Part shown: piece by piece, positions 39,440 through 53,010 of the stretch
Position numbering within the stretch: the stretch's first letter is position 1
Layout of the letters: every line of letters starts with the position of its first letter
NCBI GenBank assembly: GCA_018350325.1
Contig: JAEVLN010000045.1
Location: 281,850-345,849 of the forward strand
Origin: Globodera rostochiensis
Lineage: Eukaryota > Nematoda > Chromadorea > Rhabditida > Heteroderidae
Direction: 5' to 3'
Length of the DNA: 64,000 bases
Notes under the pieces: generated by a model
Seen by the model: the letters and a program-made list of their open reading frames with translations, nothing else
The model's database searches: none
Told to the model about the DNA's origin: nothing
Translations under genes and position numbers: made by a program

Positions 39440-41085
39440 GTATGACTAATTTACAAAAACAAGTTTTAATTCATATAAACTTCGTCCCTATTAATAGTGA
39501 CTACTGCAAAAAAAATGTGTAATAATGTAAAAATATAGAAAAATAATGCGAGCACAATTTTTATAGAAACCAGACATTTATCGTTACCATTTGTTAACAA
39601 ACAACGTCTTCAAATACACTAAAATAATCAACTCTCAAGCCAAAAACTTTTACTTCATGAATAGTAATTTCTGCTATTTAATCAAGGTTTACCTTGAAAA
39701 GGTAGAAAAATGTTAAAATAGCTTTCAATGTTTTATTATAATACCAAAAATAAATATGTGCGGAGACTTTCATAACGAAAGCCTAATTGGTTTAATAAAA
39801 TTTGAATAAATCTTTTGGGTTGATTTAATACTATTTGCTTAAAGTTCATTTAAAAAAATTTATATAACTTAATGATGTTAAAAAAATTTAAACCCATATT
39901 TCATTTAAAATTAAATTAGTACAAATGGTGAATAAATATAAAACCCAATCAATTATTATATGCAGATAAATAAATATAATTTATTTAAATAAATATAAAA
40001 GATTACTCACTAGTTTCTATAACAAAAGCGTTAATTGGTAACGATAGTTAGTTAAGCGATTATTTATTGTTTTGTCGCGCACTCTTTTTAAATAAACTGC
40101 AACTAGGAAACTCATCACATAATTATTTACAAATTTATTAATAATTTAATAAATATGCAATAAAATATTTAAAAAACTAAATTAAATTTCCTTTACAAAG
40201 TTTTTGTACTACGAAGATGGACTTGCACTTTAATGTGAAGGTCTTATTAATTTAGAGTTATTATCTACTCAAAAGTTTAGAAAATATTATTATGTTATAC
40301 AATAAAAAAATTCAATAGTTGAGTGCGTGGCGCGGATTGACGTTAAATATCTGCAAATAATCTTTATATATTGCTGATTTGCACAAAAACCAAATAGAAT
40401 ACCTAAAATGCATTAAGTATAAAAGAGGATTAAATCAATTTATTTTAATCAACCTGAATTAAAATAAAATTCAACTAATTTTGTGTAGAATCAAATTGAT
40501 ACCGAAAATGCTACTTCAATGGCAATTATTAATTTATTTCCTTGACGTTATGTCGTGTTCATTACTTGATTGGTAGCCACTCGTAAGCTCGTCACAATTT
40601 ATTTTTGTATAAATTACTGTATAATAAATCTTTAAAGTTATTGACACCCAAAATAATAAAGTTATTTATTTGAAATGCTTGACAACGCCGAGATACGAAT
40701 ATAAGGAAATCACTAGTTCAGGCGGGTAAAGTAAACTTGGTGTTAACTGCGTTAAAGTCTGATATTTCTATTAAATTGGGATTTTGGCTATTAATCAAAA
40801 TGTTAAGGGCGCAAAGAAATTTACTCAGTTCGCGCAAACGTTGCGCCTTTCCTCGATTACACTTCTCGGTACAAGACATTATTAAGTTCGAAAAAATAAA
40901 TGCTTTTAAAAAATTATGAGTAAGATGATTTGAATAAAAATAGTTTGTAAAGTCATTATTAAATATCTAATTTTCAAAACAATGTAATACTGGATTTTTT
41001 TCAAACGATAAAAACCATTAACAAATAATCGATTATAATAAATTGTTTAATACAATTGATATGTAAATAATTTAAATCTTGCTAA

Positions 41086-42160
41086 ATAATATTATGAAAA
41101 TAGACGCAAAAGTCTTAATATGTAAGGTTAACAATTAGACCAGGAGACACCTATGGAGTCTGAAGAAACGAGCTTTTCTGCATTTAACAGTGGTCAAACG
41201 AGGACTGTAATTGAACTTTTGCTGAATTGGAGGGCGTTTCCGGGTTCAGAGACAGTGTTTTTATATTTTCCAATTTTATATCAACAATTAAAAGTTTAAT
41301 TTATGAAAATTATCAATCTAATAAATTTTTTGGTAAGCATTTGAAATTATAATTCTAATAAAAATTTTCATAATAAAATACAAAATGCATAAATAAAAAC
41401 AAGAGTTGGGAGTTTTTTGTTTATTTTATACCTGAATAAGTTACTAAACAGAAACGTTTTCTCTGATCTGAATACAAATGATCCCGTTAGAAATCTGGAA
41501 AAAAATTCAAATTAATTCAGCGTTGGCAAACGAGTCTCATCGAAACTTTAAAAAATATTAAAAATAAATATGAAAAATTTATTCAACTTTTTTAAAAACT
41601 TATAAAGAAATTCAATGAAAACCTTAAAATACGAAAATTATTTAATATTGACGTAAAACAAAGGGGAGAAAAAGTATGTACAAAATTTTAACGAAGATTT
41701 ATAAAATTAATCAGAGCGTTACTTTTATTTATTTCAGAATTGCAGCTTAATTTAAATTATTATATATTATCCTTAATGAATTTTTTATTTAAGAGTGCAT
41801 TTGTCCCAAGTGCATAAATATTAGAAACAATCATTTTACTTAGAAATTTTTGGGGTTTTGGTGAGATGCTCCTGGGCAGCCTGCGTGCCTCCATCAGTTG
41901 GAATATGCGCGTATTCCAGATGGTTCTAGAGTACTAGTAATTTGAACTTCCTGTTTTGCAACATTTTAAAGTTTTCTACATATTCATTTTATTGGAATGC
42001 TTTGATTAGAGAAGCAACATGATTAGAATTTTGTCTTTACATTTGATGTAAGTAAATTAATATGTTACTTTTTTTTTATGTTTTATAATTTACTTTTTTT
42101 CTAATAATCTTGCATGATAAAAATATGGAATCGAGATAGCATACTCTACATTTATATCTT
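41086..42160 (+). repeat. Large duplication, long copy
   Basis: This is parallel to 50605-51378. Shared landmarks are GACGCAAAAGTCTTAATATG, GGTTAACAATTAGACCAGGA, GGTCAAACGAGGACTG and CTCCTGGGCAGCCTGC. The copy here has about 100 bp (41716-41818) and about 190 bp (41920-42108) that the other lacks. The short segment between ACTTAG (41841) and GCGC|GTA (41909) looks like an exon and is kept in both copies. Confidence 0.85.
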
Positions 42161-42349
42161 AGGAAAAAAAATAATTTTTAAATTCAAATGATTTAACTAA
42201 AAACCTATAATAGACAAAATGGTGTTGCGCTATAAAAATAAAAAACTGAATTCGAATCCACAGACATAAATTTTTATTCAACTGACTCAATGTAAATGAA
42301 AATCATTAAAATATAATGTATTTATAATAAACTTGTCAACTATTAGTAT

Positions 42350-42473
42350 TTCCGTGTTTGCTCTTTCGCATCTCTTTCTCTTTCTGACTCCGGTGTTTTT
42401 CCTCTTTCTCTACCAATTGTATGTCATCCTCTTCTTTCTCTGTGTTTAGCAGAAATGGATCTACCTAAATGCC
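42350..42473 (+). repeat. 124-bp recent duplicate, copy 2 (next to hAT sequence)
   Basis: One mismatch to 24855-24978 over 124 bp, far closer than any other repeat pair in the window. It ends where CAGGGATGGGC, a hAT-like terminus, begins. Confidence 0.85.
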
Positions 42474-42931
42474 AGGGATGGGCAAAATTTCGGATCCGAA
42501 ATTTCGGATTCCGGAAAATTTCGGGTTTTTTGGCCGTTTCGGATTTCGGATTCGGATTTCGGAATTTGAGCAAAATTTCGGATTTTACACCCCTAAAGAT
42601 GGCACTTTTGAAGCAAATGGATGTAATAAATATTGGAGTGGAAATTTTTATAAACACACAAATAAGAAATATTTTTTTCTGCCTACACCTCTCTTTTATG
42701 TTTATTCTCTTTTGGAGCTTAACTTTATTTCAGAAATGTCATTAATCTGGAAAACTGGCAACGAAATTTCTGTCGTCCCCCGCTACATCCGCCGAGAGCG
42801 AGCGCCTTTTTTCAACCGCGGGTTTAATCGTCAATAATCTGAGGAAGAGATTGCTTCCCGAAAACGCGGAAATGCTTTTATTTTTGTACCATAATTTAAC
42901 AATTTATGAGTTCGACATATTAGCGTATTAA
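42473..42931 (+). mobile_element. hAT-family transposon remnant (5' end and transposase C-terminus)
   Basis: The left end CAGGGATGGGC is a typical hAT terminus, followed by TTTCGGATTCGG-type subterminal repeats. From 42755 to the stop at 42931 a 58-codon frame reads LATKFLSSPATSAESERLFS and then TAGLIVNNLRKRLLPENAEM, LLFLYHNL. This is the hATC dimerisation domain (P-x-T-S-x-x-S-E-R-x-F-S and N-L-R-x-R-L). The rest of the transposase (BED finger, catalytic core) is missing, and no matching right terminus was seen. This is an internally deleted, dead copy. Confidence 0.88.
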
Positions 42932-43094
42932 AAACCTAGTACACTTAGTCCTAATGTTTTAAAATTTAAATATGTTTACTTGTTAAATAAATTTAAAAAG
43001 TCAAATTATATAAAGAGTGCCTTAAATAGTAATGTTACAAAAATAACGCTATATAATTATTGAAAATCTAAATTTGGACATTCATTAATTATAA

Positions 43095-43325
43095 AACAAT
43101 AATTTATTTATTCTGAGCGTTAAAGGGAATGGCCTCGCCGCTGCCGGCCCCCGGGAGTGTCGCCAAATTTGCGATTGCGACGAGAAGGCGAAGGAGGGTG
43201 GAGAAAGAAAGCCCCCCAGAGGAGGGCTGTTGGTCTTCAGTAAGGACGGGACAGCGTGTGAATTAGACGAAGAAGAAAACGACGAATTGATAAACAGCCA
43301 TTACGCTTTAATACTTAAAGGCTAA
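43095..43325 (+). other. GC-rich 76-codon open frame, unknown
   Basis: A strikingly GC-rich island in an AT-rich setting, open from 43095 to TAA at 43325 without a start codon near its beginning. It reads NGLAAAGPRECRQICDCDEK, later KPPRGGLLVFSKDGTACEL and an acidic DEEENDELINSHYALILKG end. The composition looks like a real protein end. It would be a terminal exon or a fragment of a transposed gene. I do not recognise the family. Confidence 0.35.
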
Positions 43326-43443
43326 TAAATATGCCAAAGAAAAATAAACAACGTGGAAAAGTTATTAAATATTATTGATAAATACATTAAAAAATTTTGA
43401 TAAAAGCAAGTTTTACTAATTATTTACAAAAAATATTATAATA

Positions 43444-43468
43444 CCCCCCCCCCCCCCCCTCCCCCCAT
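43444..43468. repeat. Poly-C tract
   Basis: A run of about 17 C, then T, then six C. No other structure is present. Confidence 0.9.
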
Positions 43469-44986
43469 TTGTGTTTGTTAAATTATTGCACCACTACTCT
43501 CTTTAAAAATAAAAAACCAATTATAAAAAAAGAAATGCATTGAAATAATGTTCTAATAAATTAAAAATATTAATTGCATTTTAATTATTAATTTGATACT
43601 CTATCTAAAATAATAGCAAAACGCAGAAAAATATATGTATTTTAAAATTTAAAAAATTATCATGTATTTTTATTTTAAAAAATTCTTTTTAATAAAACAG
43701 CCAAATTTATGAATTAATTATTTTATGCATCAAGTGTCTTCCAAATTATATTATTGCGCTGTAAGCAATAAAAAATGAAATTTAGGCAAAAAGAGAATAA
43801 ATTGATAATTTGTTAATTTATTAATGGCTCGAATACTTGGATCACAAAATTCCAAAATATTACATTTAAAGGTTTTAATGACACGTGCACGCTAATAATT
43901 AGTGCTATTCTTGAGACTTTAGTTATGCAAAATATCTGTAATATATAAAATCAAAGCAAATAACTATAGTCAAGCCTGTCGACAAAGGAAAGAACGATAA
44001 TCAACGAACTTAACCAAAACAAAAGGATGTTTTGCAGAATCTTCCAATAAAAAACAGATGAAGCAAGGAAATATATGATTAATTGATATAAACATATTTA
44101 AAAACATCACATTTTATTAAAATATGGCTTTTATTAAAAGATAGAAAAAAATTAAATACGTTAACAAAGCACGGAAGGCGACAATTTTTTACGTAAAAAA
44201 CTTTTTGCTCACTTTTGCGGCAGGGCACGGCAGCCGGCGAGTCGTGGCGTCCCAGGGGTTGGTCTGTTAGAAAGCAAAAATTAAATAATAAATTATAACA
44301 AACAATGAAGGTCCTAACCAAAATATTCAAAGATTTTTTAAACAATTAAGTAAAAAATTACAAGTTGTTTATTTTTTCTAATATGTTGAGCTCAGTCAAT
44401 AAGGACAATATAAAAAAATATTTAACCATTAATGAAAAGATTTTAAAATAATGATTTTAATAATAGAACAATTAAAATTAGAAAAAACATACAATGAAGT
44501 AAAAATTATTTATGTACAAGCCTAAGATAATAAAAAAGAAAGCATTATATAAATGTTAAAGAAGGCTAAACAAGCTAATAAAAAATGCATAAGTAAAAAT
44601 TTTAAACATGCCTCAACAATAGTTAATCTTACAAAATTAAGCATATGAAAAAAGTAAACGTTATCACAACGGGACAAATGTTTGAGTAAACAACTAAGAG
44701 ACAATTTATAAAAACCAATTAAAGAACCAATAATAGCTTGGCGTATTCGTAAAATTTGGGATTTGGGAATGTTCAATGCCATGAAGGGACGACACACATT
44801 GTCAAACATAAATGTTATGTTAAGAAATTAGTAATTTATTGAAGTGTTAAAACAATATATAAAATTCTAAATTAAAATTAACTTTTTTGCATATTTTATA
44901 TAAAAAAATATATGACTTTGCTACAACTATACACGAATGAAAGCAAAAAAAAAATACAAAATTATAAATTTTCAATCTTTCGAGAT

Positions 44987-45168
44987 CAGAGCTGGGCGAA
45001 ATTTCGTTTCGTTTCGTTTCGTGTTTTTCGTTATTTTTTAGGCCTTTCGTGTTTCGTTTCGTTTCGTAGCATTTTCCAGTTTTGTTTCGTTTCGTGTTTC
45101 GTTAAATGAAAAAGAAATTTTTCATTTCGTTTCGTCGGAAAAAAAAATTTGAGTTTCGCCCAGCTCTG
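44987..45168. mobile_element. Non-autonomous hAT element (MITE) with intact ends
   Basis: A 182-bp element with perfect 15-bp terminal inverted repeats, CAGAGCTGGGCGAAA, flanked by an exact 8-bp target duplication, TTCGAGAT (44979-44986 and 45169-45176). An 8-bp duplication and CAG ends are diagnostic of hAT. The inside is almost entirely TTTCG repeats and codes for nothing. The exact duplication argues for a fairly recent insertion, probably driven by a related hAT transposase elsewhere. Confidence 0.93.
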
Positions 45169-47236
45169 TTCGAGATGTAAACCTTTTTTTGTTGCTCAAT
45201 GGTGATTGAAAAAAAATAAAAAATATCTTCCCATTGTCTTCAACCTCAATTACCTCGTCATCAATTTTTTTAAAACTAAAATCCCATTAATATTAATTAA
45301 ATACAAATACTAAATTTAATATAAAACTTAAAATCATTTGTCGAATAAGCAAGTAAAAATACATTAATGACCTACCTGCTAAACAAAAAAGCGGACTTTT
45401 GACTCGACTTGTTTAAGAAAAAAGTCAAAAGAACAAATAAAAGGAGTTGCCGGTTAAAATATTAAAATCAGTTTAAGTAACATTAAATAAATTAATAAAC
45501 TAATACAACGATGATAAATCATACAAATTAAAATGATGTAATTATTCATTTTATTAATTTCATAAGCTAGAACATATGACAAATTTATATATTTCTAAAA
45601 TTGAGTTATTGCTCAAACACAAACTCCGGCTGGCTATATTTAAAGCCTAAATGCTGAGAAGAAAGATGTCATTAAACAATTGAAAGCAGACTTTAATGAC
45701 CGAAGACGCAAAAAAAAAATGTGTTTTAAAAATTCTTGTTTTATTTTATGTTATTAAGATAAAACATAAAGTTAAAAATAATTGAATTTTAAAAGTTACC
45801 AAAAATTTATAAATGAAAAATTTACCGAATGAACAAGCGGAAAAAGCTGAACGGCAACTCAATAATTACAAGAAACTAAATAAAACCAAATGAAAATATT
45901 AGTCCATTGGCGCTGTGCAGTGCCGGTTGCATTGGTCGGTACGGTGTGGATCAACAATTACAAATGTAATAAGTTATGGAAATTATTAAATAAACTAAAA
46001 TTATCAATTAAATATAAAATCATTTTATAGAACAACCTTAAAATTCAAATTAAAAGGAATAATAAAAGAGATAAGAAGACATTGATACAAATCAATCAGA
46101 AAACGAGAACAGAAATAATGAAAATGAATCTAAGAATTATATGTGAAATCGGATGAACTATTAAAAGTAGTAAATAAACTGTTATCACAATATGTAAATA
46201 ATACAAAAATATCGAAAGCAGAATCACAAGTCAATATAATTTTGAAAATTGTTTGTAATAAATAATAAGTAGACACAATTAAATCAAGAGGCATATCATT
46301 GGATTCAACGCCATCAGCTCTAAAAACTTTATTTTTTTGATAAGATCTGTTTAAAATTTAAAACAAAAAACTTATTGTGGTTTCAAGCTCAAAACGAGAA
46401 TAAAGATGGATTATGGCAAAAATAATAAGAAACAAAACTAAATTAAACTAAATTATATTATATATTCATTGTCTCAGCCGATAAAAAATTAAGAAGTGAA
46501 AATATATAAACAATTTAAATATAACAAACATATTCCTCTACAATACTTAAAAAATGAAAGCGCTTAATATTTGTTATTTATTCAATTTACAAATTTTTAT
46601 GATTGCAAAAAGCGTTGATTAAAAAATCAAGTGGTCCACTGCGATAGAAATATATTATTTATTTGATAAGAGATTTGCAACCAAAATTTTGTAAATTTTG
46701 AAACTTTTAGAAATTAGAGGAGTCCAGCGACGCCGATAGGCGCCATCGAGGAAAAAATGAACATTTTAGTGAATTTGGAGTTCTATAGTTTTTTTCAATG
46801 TAACAAAAGCAAACAATATTGTAGTTATTAGAAAGCTTTAATTGAGTAGAAGATATGCTTCAGCAAGCTAAAAAGTTTTAGAACTCCAACTTTGTAATGG
46901 ATGAGATGGGTGGGACAAAAAAAGTAATTATTAAATTAACAGAATAATAGGGATTTTAGTCGTGACGCAGAGAACCTCCGATAAATAGGTTAAGGCACAG
47001 ATTTCAATTACTGAGTCATACTAGCATCAAGATGGCCATTGGACAAAGGACACTAATTAAGGTGTTTGATTTGCTATTATGTATTTATAAAATCGCTTAA
47101 AATTCTGTAATGATGTTCACCAAAAAATCCAATCTTTAACAGTGCAAAAAAATCTCCTTTCCGAGACCGAGAAATGACTCCGAGACCCAAAAAACCGAGA
47201 AATTTCTTGACTCGATAACCGAGACTCTCGAGCATT

Positions 47237-48065
47237 TCTATTGCACACCATCAAAGCTACTGAATTGAACCGTTTTTAATATCAAAACAACAAAATAGAA
47301 CTAAGTTATCAGTTAAAACTTGATAATATAAAAAATTAATTTATAAAATCAAAACGAATGACACTAAATTATAGTCACTTCTAAAAAGCCCTAACATATA
47401 GGAATAAATAAAATGAAACTTTACCTAATTAAGATATGAATTAGGTACATAAATTTTTAAACGAGACCACACATAAGTCAGTGTGATTATCAAACTATTA
47501 AAAACCCAAGTAAAAACGCCAACGGCACCGGAAATTAATCATCAATAAACTATTTTAATTTAATAATTCAATATGCAAACATAAAAACATTTATTTAAAA
47601 GTTGTGAAAAATAACTTAAAAATATAGTAAAATATAAATAAAGAAAATTAATATAAAAATAGTAATACAAGATAAAAAATGAACTGTTAAGGGGGAGACC
47701 CTTTGGTGTGCCATGAAAAATCAAATGATTTTTTCCATAGCTCGATGGTGGTGAAAACAATTTTTAATTTACACCATAAGTATTTAAGTTAATTATTTTT
47801 AAATAACAAACAAAACAATCAAGTTTTAGAAAAATAATTAAAAATAACTAATTCGAACTTCACCAATGGCAACAAAGGTTCTTAGTTTTACATGTATTGA
47901 AGTGAATAGAGAGCGTATGGTTAGAATGTATGAAAATGCTATTTCTATTTAGAAAGGTTCTTTATTTATGTGAATATAATAATGTGATTTATTAAATAAA
48001 ATAGTTTCGTGACAGCTGGAATTATCATTAGATATGCCATTAAAGACAGCAAAAGACGAATGTAT
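47237..48065 (+). repeat. Second copy of the 37.8-38.6 kb repeat
   Basis: Collinear with 37848-38580 from TATTGCACACCATCAAAGCT through GACAGCAAAAGACGAATG. It differs by many small gaps and carries an extra segment at about 47690-47815. Confidence 0.8.
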
Positions 48066-48098
48066 ATATGGTTAAAATAAATGTACTAAATTAAATAA

Positions 48099-48287
48099 AA
48101 GCAAAATGAAAATGGCAGCGCAAGCATCGCCAAAAAATTAAATTATCACAAAAAATTGACGAGCTACAACAACCGCCATCCAAAAACAGGAATCAAAATC
48201 GAAATAAGTGTTAATCGCTGTAAGCCAAATAAAAGTGCTCAAGGTACAATTCTTGTCCATCCTACAACAAAAAAAATAATTTGGTGA
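48099..48287 (+). other. 62-codon open frame, basic, unknown
   Basis: A stop-to-stop frame in a GC-richer patch that starts just after the repeat copy ends. It reads ENGSASIAKKLNYHKKLTSY, NNRHPKTGIKIEISVNRC and GTILVHPTTKKIIW. It is strongly basic with a plausible globular mix. An in-frame ATG is absent. It could be the last exon of something upstream. Not recognised. Confidence 0.28.
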
Positions 48288-50211
48288 TTGACTGCCAAAA
48301 AGTATTCGATAAAAAACTTAAAATTTGTTTAAGCCAATTAAATTTAATTTAAGGATGGTCGCAATAGCAAAATTTATTTACAAAAATAGACGGAAAAAAT
48401 AATCATTTAAAAATAACAAAAATTTTTGGGCTGAATTATTAAATTAACCCAAAATAAAAATAAAATAAATGTTTTTAATGATTTAAAGGTGCTAAATATC
48501 TATTAGATTTATTTATGCTACGTATACGTAAATTCCTTAACATCATTTGCAGGTGTGAATTTTAGGTGAAAAATTGATATAAAAATAATAAATATTAAAT
48601 CTTTGAAATTTTATAAACGAAATATATTATAAGATACCTTTTAAAGTTTCAAATTAAATACCAAAATGAATGAAAAAAAAGCTAAATTATAAAAATAACA
48701 ACAATGCGTTAAAATTGATTGCGCCCCTCTAGAAACTTGAGGAGAAAGTTTTAAAAACAGAATTTTTTAAATGATCAGTTTAATCGCATTTTAAATGAAT
48801 TATTTTGAATTTTTAAAAATTTACTTGATTTTTTTAATTTTAATGTTGTCTGGTTATTTTTTGACTCAAAACTCTTAAAACAACCAATTTATAGAACAAT
48901 GATCGGGAACAAATTGCCAACAACTTAAACAACATCGGCCAACACATAATTGGCGCTATTCTATGACAGCAACAAGTAGAAGGATATGTGGCCAAATGGT
49001 GGTAAAACATTTAAATCTAACAAATATTATAATAATGTTAAAAGTGAATTGAAGAATTAATTCTTTTTAAAGAGACTTAACAAACAAATTTGTCAAAATA
49101 TACTGTAGCAAAAAAGGCTGGAATTCTTCTTTGCTCACGGATTACTAATGATAATTAAAAATAAATATTAATTTCCTTAATCAGATAGCAAACAATGAAT
49201 TTGAATTCAATAAAGTATTGTAATTAACATTAAAGTAACCGACATCCATTCATTTACACAAAAACAAACATTAATTTAAAATGTGTTTAAAATTATTTGT
49301 CTGGGAACTTAATGGAGCAGTACCTCGCCAATCATGAATATAGGAATTATACATTTAAGCAACAAATGAATACAAATTCGAAACAAAAAATATTTGTCTT
49401 TTGTTTGAATACAATAAAATCACTTGACAACGTGTTTTGTATCACGAATAAAACCACCCATTTATTACTCAACTACCTAATTCTTTTGTTACTGAAATCG
49501 GCAAGGAAATTTCAACACAGAAAGAAATATCTGGAGTAACAAGAAGTGAGTTAGCTTTTTATATGAACATCCAATCAATATAAATAAAATATATTTATTA
49601 AAAACAGTATAAACAGTAACACAATATCACAAATTAATAGACAAAATAAATATTTCTAACAAAAAATCAACACAAACAATTGCAGTGAAATTCAAATTAA
49701 AAAATAAAATTATGCATTTTGTTGAGTTAAATAATTGTGTGATAATACAAAAAATTTTAATTATATAATAATCTTGCAAAAAAAATATAATAATTACAAA
49801 AATTTATCATTTGGCTTTATAAGTTCTTTATATATTATTATTCCTCAAAAATTCTTAAAGAATAGACAACTAACACCGCGCAATACGGAATTCGGCTGAC
49901 TTTGCTGTTCTTAAAAAAGCAAGGGATAATATCATAATACCTAAATTTAAAAAAAAAGTAAAATATAAAAAATTTTAAGTTTATTTTAAATACATTTCAC
50001 ATTTAAAACAAAATTAATATTCTAAAATAGAACAAATACCATAAAATATAAGGCTTTTAATATAGCTATAATAATTCATATAATTTTTATGCAAGGTTTC
50101 ACTCAATCAAATATACAATTTCTAAAAACCAACGCTGCTGCCAATCAAGTTTTATAACACAAACCAAAATTTTAAATTCTAAATAATAGAATTTGTGGAG
50201 TTGTCTTTTAG

Positions 50212-50326
50212 TACAGCTCCAAAAGGCGGTCCTTTAGGCTCAGAAAAAGCTGGTTACACAATAACCGATGAAAGGGTCGCAGCTCCGAGGCTGGGCAATA
50301 CTATCACTCCCATCGTACGCAATTAA
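50212..50326 (+). other. Terminal-exon-like frame after a good acceptor
   Basis: Acceptor TTGTCTTTTAG (to 50211) is followed by an open frame TAPKGGPLGSEKAGYTITDE and then RVAAPRLGNTITPIVRN and a stop. The GC content rises exactly over the frame. This fits a last exon of 38 codons. No family is recognised and no upstream exon is assigned. Confidence 0.33.
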
Positions 50327-50604
50327 TTTTAATTCAAAGAAAAACTACCAAATTAATACTATTTATAAAATGTCAAAAAATAAAAATAAATAATTTAAAT
50401 TATTGGCTGATTAACTATAAATGAATTCTAAAAGCATGAACTTTAAAATTTGATGAGAAAATTTTGTTAAAATATTGCAAATATGAAATCAAATTAAGAA
50501 GCATTAAATATACACAAAAAACTACTATTAAAAAAATTCCAATTGTATACGGATAAAAGAGTTAACATCGTGTATTGTAAAGTCATTATTAAAAACTTTG
50601 CTAA

Positions 50605-51378
50605 TTTTATGAAATAGACGCAAAAGTCTTAATATGTAAGGTTAACAATTAGACCAGGAGAGAACCGATGGAGTCTGAAGAAAACGAGCCTTTTCTGCAT
50701 CCGACAGTGGTCAAACGAGGACTGTCATTGAACTTTTGCTGAATTGGAGGGCGTTTACGGGTTCAGAGACAGTGTTTTTATTTTTCCAATTTTATATCAA
50801 CAATTAAAGTTTAATTTATGAAAATTATCTTCTAATAAATTTTGTGGTAAACATTTGAAATTATAATTCTAATAAAAATTCATAATAAAATACAAAATGC
50901 ATAAATAAAACAAGAGCGGGAGTTTTTTTGTTTTTTTATACCTGAATAAGTTACTAAATAGAAACGTTTTCTCTCTGATCTGAATACAAAGTGATCCCGT
51001 TAGAAATCTGGAAAAAAATTCAAATAATTCAGCGTGGCAAAACGGAGTCTCATCGAAACTTTAAAAATATTAAAAATAAATATGTAAAATTATTCAACTT
51101 TTTTAAAAACTTATAAAGAAATTCAATGAAAACCTTATAAAATACGAAAATTATTTAAATATTGACGTAAACAAAGGCAAGAAAAAGTATGTACAAAATT
51201 TTAACGAAGATTTATAAAATTAATCAGAAATATTAGAAACAATCATTTTTACTTAGTAATTGCTGGGGTTTTGGTGTGATGCTCCTGGGCAGCCTGCATG
51301 CCTCCATCAGTTGGAATATGCGCGTAATTTGATAAAAATATGAATCGAGATAGCATACTCTACATTTATATCTTAGGG
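50605..51378 (+). repeat. Large duplication, short copy
   Basis: Partner of 41086-42160, with two internal deletions relative to it. After ATGCGC|GTA the sequence jumps directly to the part that in the other copy lies about 190 bp further on. Confidence 0.85.
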
Positions 51379-53010
51379 CATATGAACAGAATTGCCATTT
51401 TAGGGATGAATTTTGGTTTAAGAAAAAGTAATTTTTAGGGGTGCATTTAGGACAATTAATCTTTGGAGATATACATTTTCCTTAAGGAATAGTATATACT
51501 TAAAATCCAAAAATGTGGACTTCTTTAATTGAATTATTATATAAATTTAACACTATATGAAAACTAAAACTTTTGAAACCATTTCATTAGAAAAGGATTT
51601 AGGCCGGCAAAATCATTTTTGGACCTGAATCCGCCAATTCCTCGCATCCAATTCTATTTGGTTTTTAATATTCTTATTAATTGTAAATAATGCCCCAACC
51701 TTTTTTAAAAATGTGCGGTTTCCATTTTCTGAAGGGGTGTTCAAAAACTTTGTGCCTATTTAGTGAATAAAACTATTTATTAATTTAATATGCAAATATA
51801 ATTTTCTATTTAAAAAAGGATAGGACGTGAAGTTGAGGGCGACACAGAATGGGGCAGAATTCTGTCTGCGTGGCCGCAGTCAGAATTTTGCACCCATGTG
51901 GTAGCCAGGCTGCGTCATTCTCATTAGCTTATAAAATCATTGTGGTCTTGCAGTTTTGCTCACAATGCTGCTGACAACGCTGGGAAACGTGTACATAAAT
52001 TTACAATTTTATATTATTAATTTATTTTTAAAAACTCACTGCAAACATCTTTACAGTTAGTTACTATGAAAACTAACTTTTAACAGAAAAACAACAGAAT
52101 TTTTTTATGGAAGTACCTAAAATTAAACATACACAAATTGGACTTTAAAAATTTGGTTTAGGCGACGATAATTAAATATATTTACTAAAATAATTATTTG
52201 CAATTTGATTGAAATACTCTTCTCATTTTGACTTGAATAGTTCAAAAATAACTATGCAATAAGATGAATGGCCTTTTAAATATAAAACAATAAAAAAATG
52301 ATGATTTAATATTACTTAACTATTAGCTCTTCAAAGAAATTTAAACTATATGATAAAAAAGATTACATGTTACAAAATAAAAAGCAAAAAAAAATAATCA
52401 AAAAATAAATTTTCAATTAAAGTTCAATTATAATTGCAACGGACGCCAAAAGCTTTTTAAGCATAAAAAGCAATTTTTATAAATATTTCAGAACAGTTGC
52501 CTTATTAAAAATGTATATTTGTTTATTTTTTTAGAACTGGAATCGTAAGTCTTCTCTAATATAATTCTCGGACTGTGCTGGTAACTTTCCATTACAATCA
52601 CTTAAAAATGAAAGATTTATTGGGGCTGGGTTAAATGTTTCTGAATCACTAAATTTTTTAATTAATAAGAAATTATGAAAATAATTTAAAAAAAATTGAA
52701 TTATAAAACCAATTATTTAAATAAAAAAATAAGGATAAGGTAGAAAATAAAGATAAAATTATTATGTCCACTGGAAATATTCAAAATAAAACCAAAAAAA
52801 AATCATTGTTAAAAAAAACTGATCTATTAAACAGCAATAAAGATTAATATGTAATTGGTGGATGTTGAATATTTGCTGAAACATAATAAACAACCCTGAA
52901 TAATTTATTAATAGAAATTTTAAAGGCAAATGATTTAGTAATATTTCGAAAAACAAGATCGTTGCAATATACTTAACGTTAAACAATAAAATAGTAAAAT
53001 AAATATATAA

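Noticed and set aside
42469..42837. 122-codon plus-strand ORF rich in FGF/RIR motifs
   Set aside because: Most of it reads hAT subterminal TTTCGGATTCGG repeats, and its end is out of frame with the true transposase frame that begins at 42755.
44912..45109. ORF with repeated FVSFR peptides
   Set aside because: It is the TTTCG interior of the hAT MITE read as protein.
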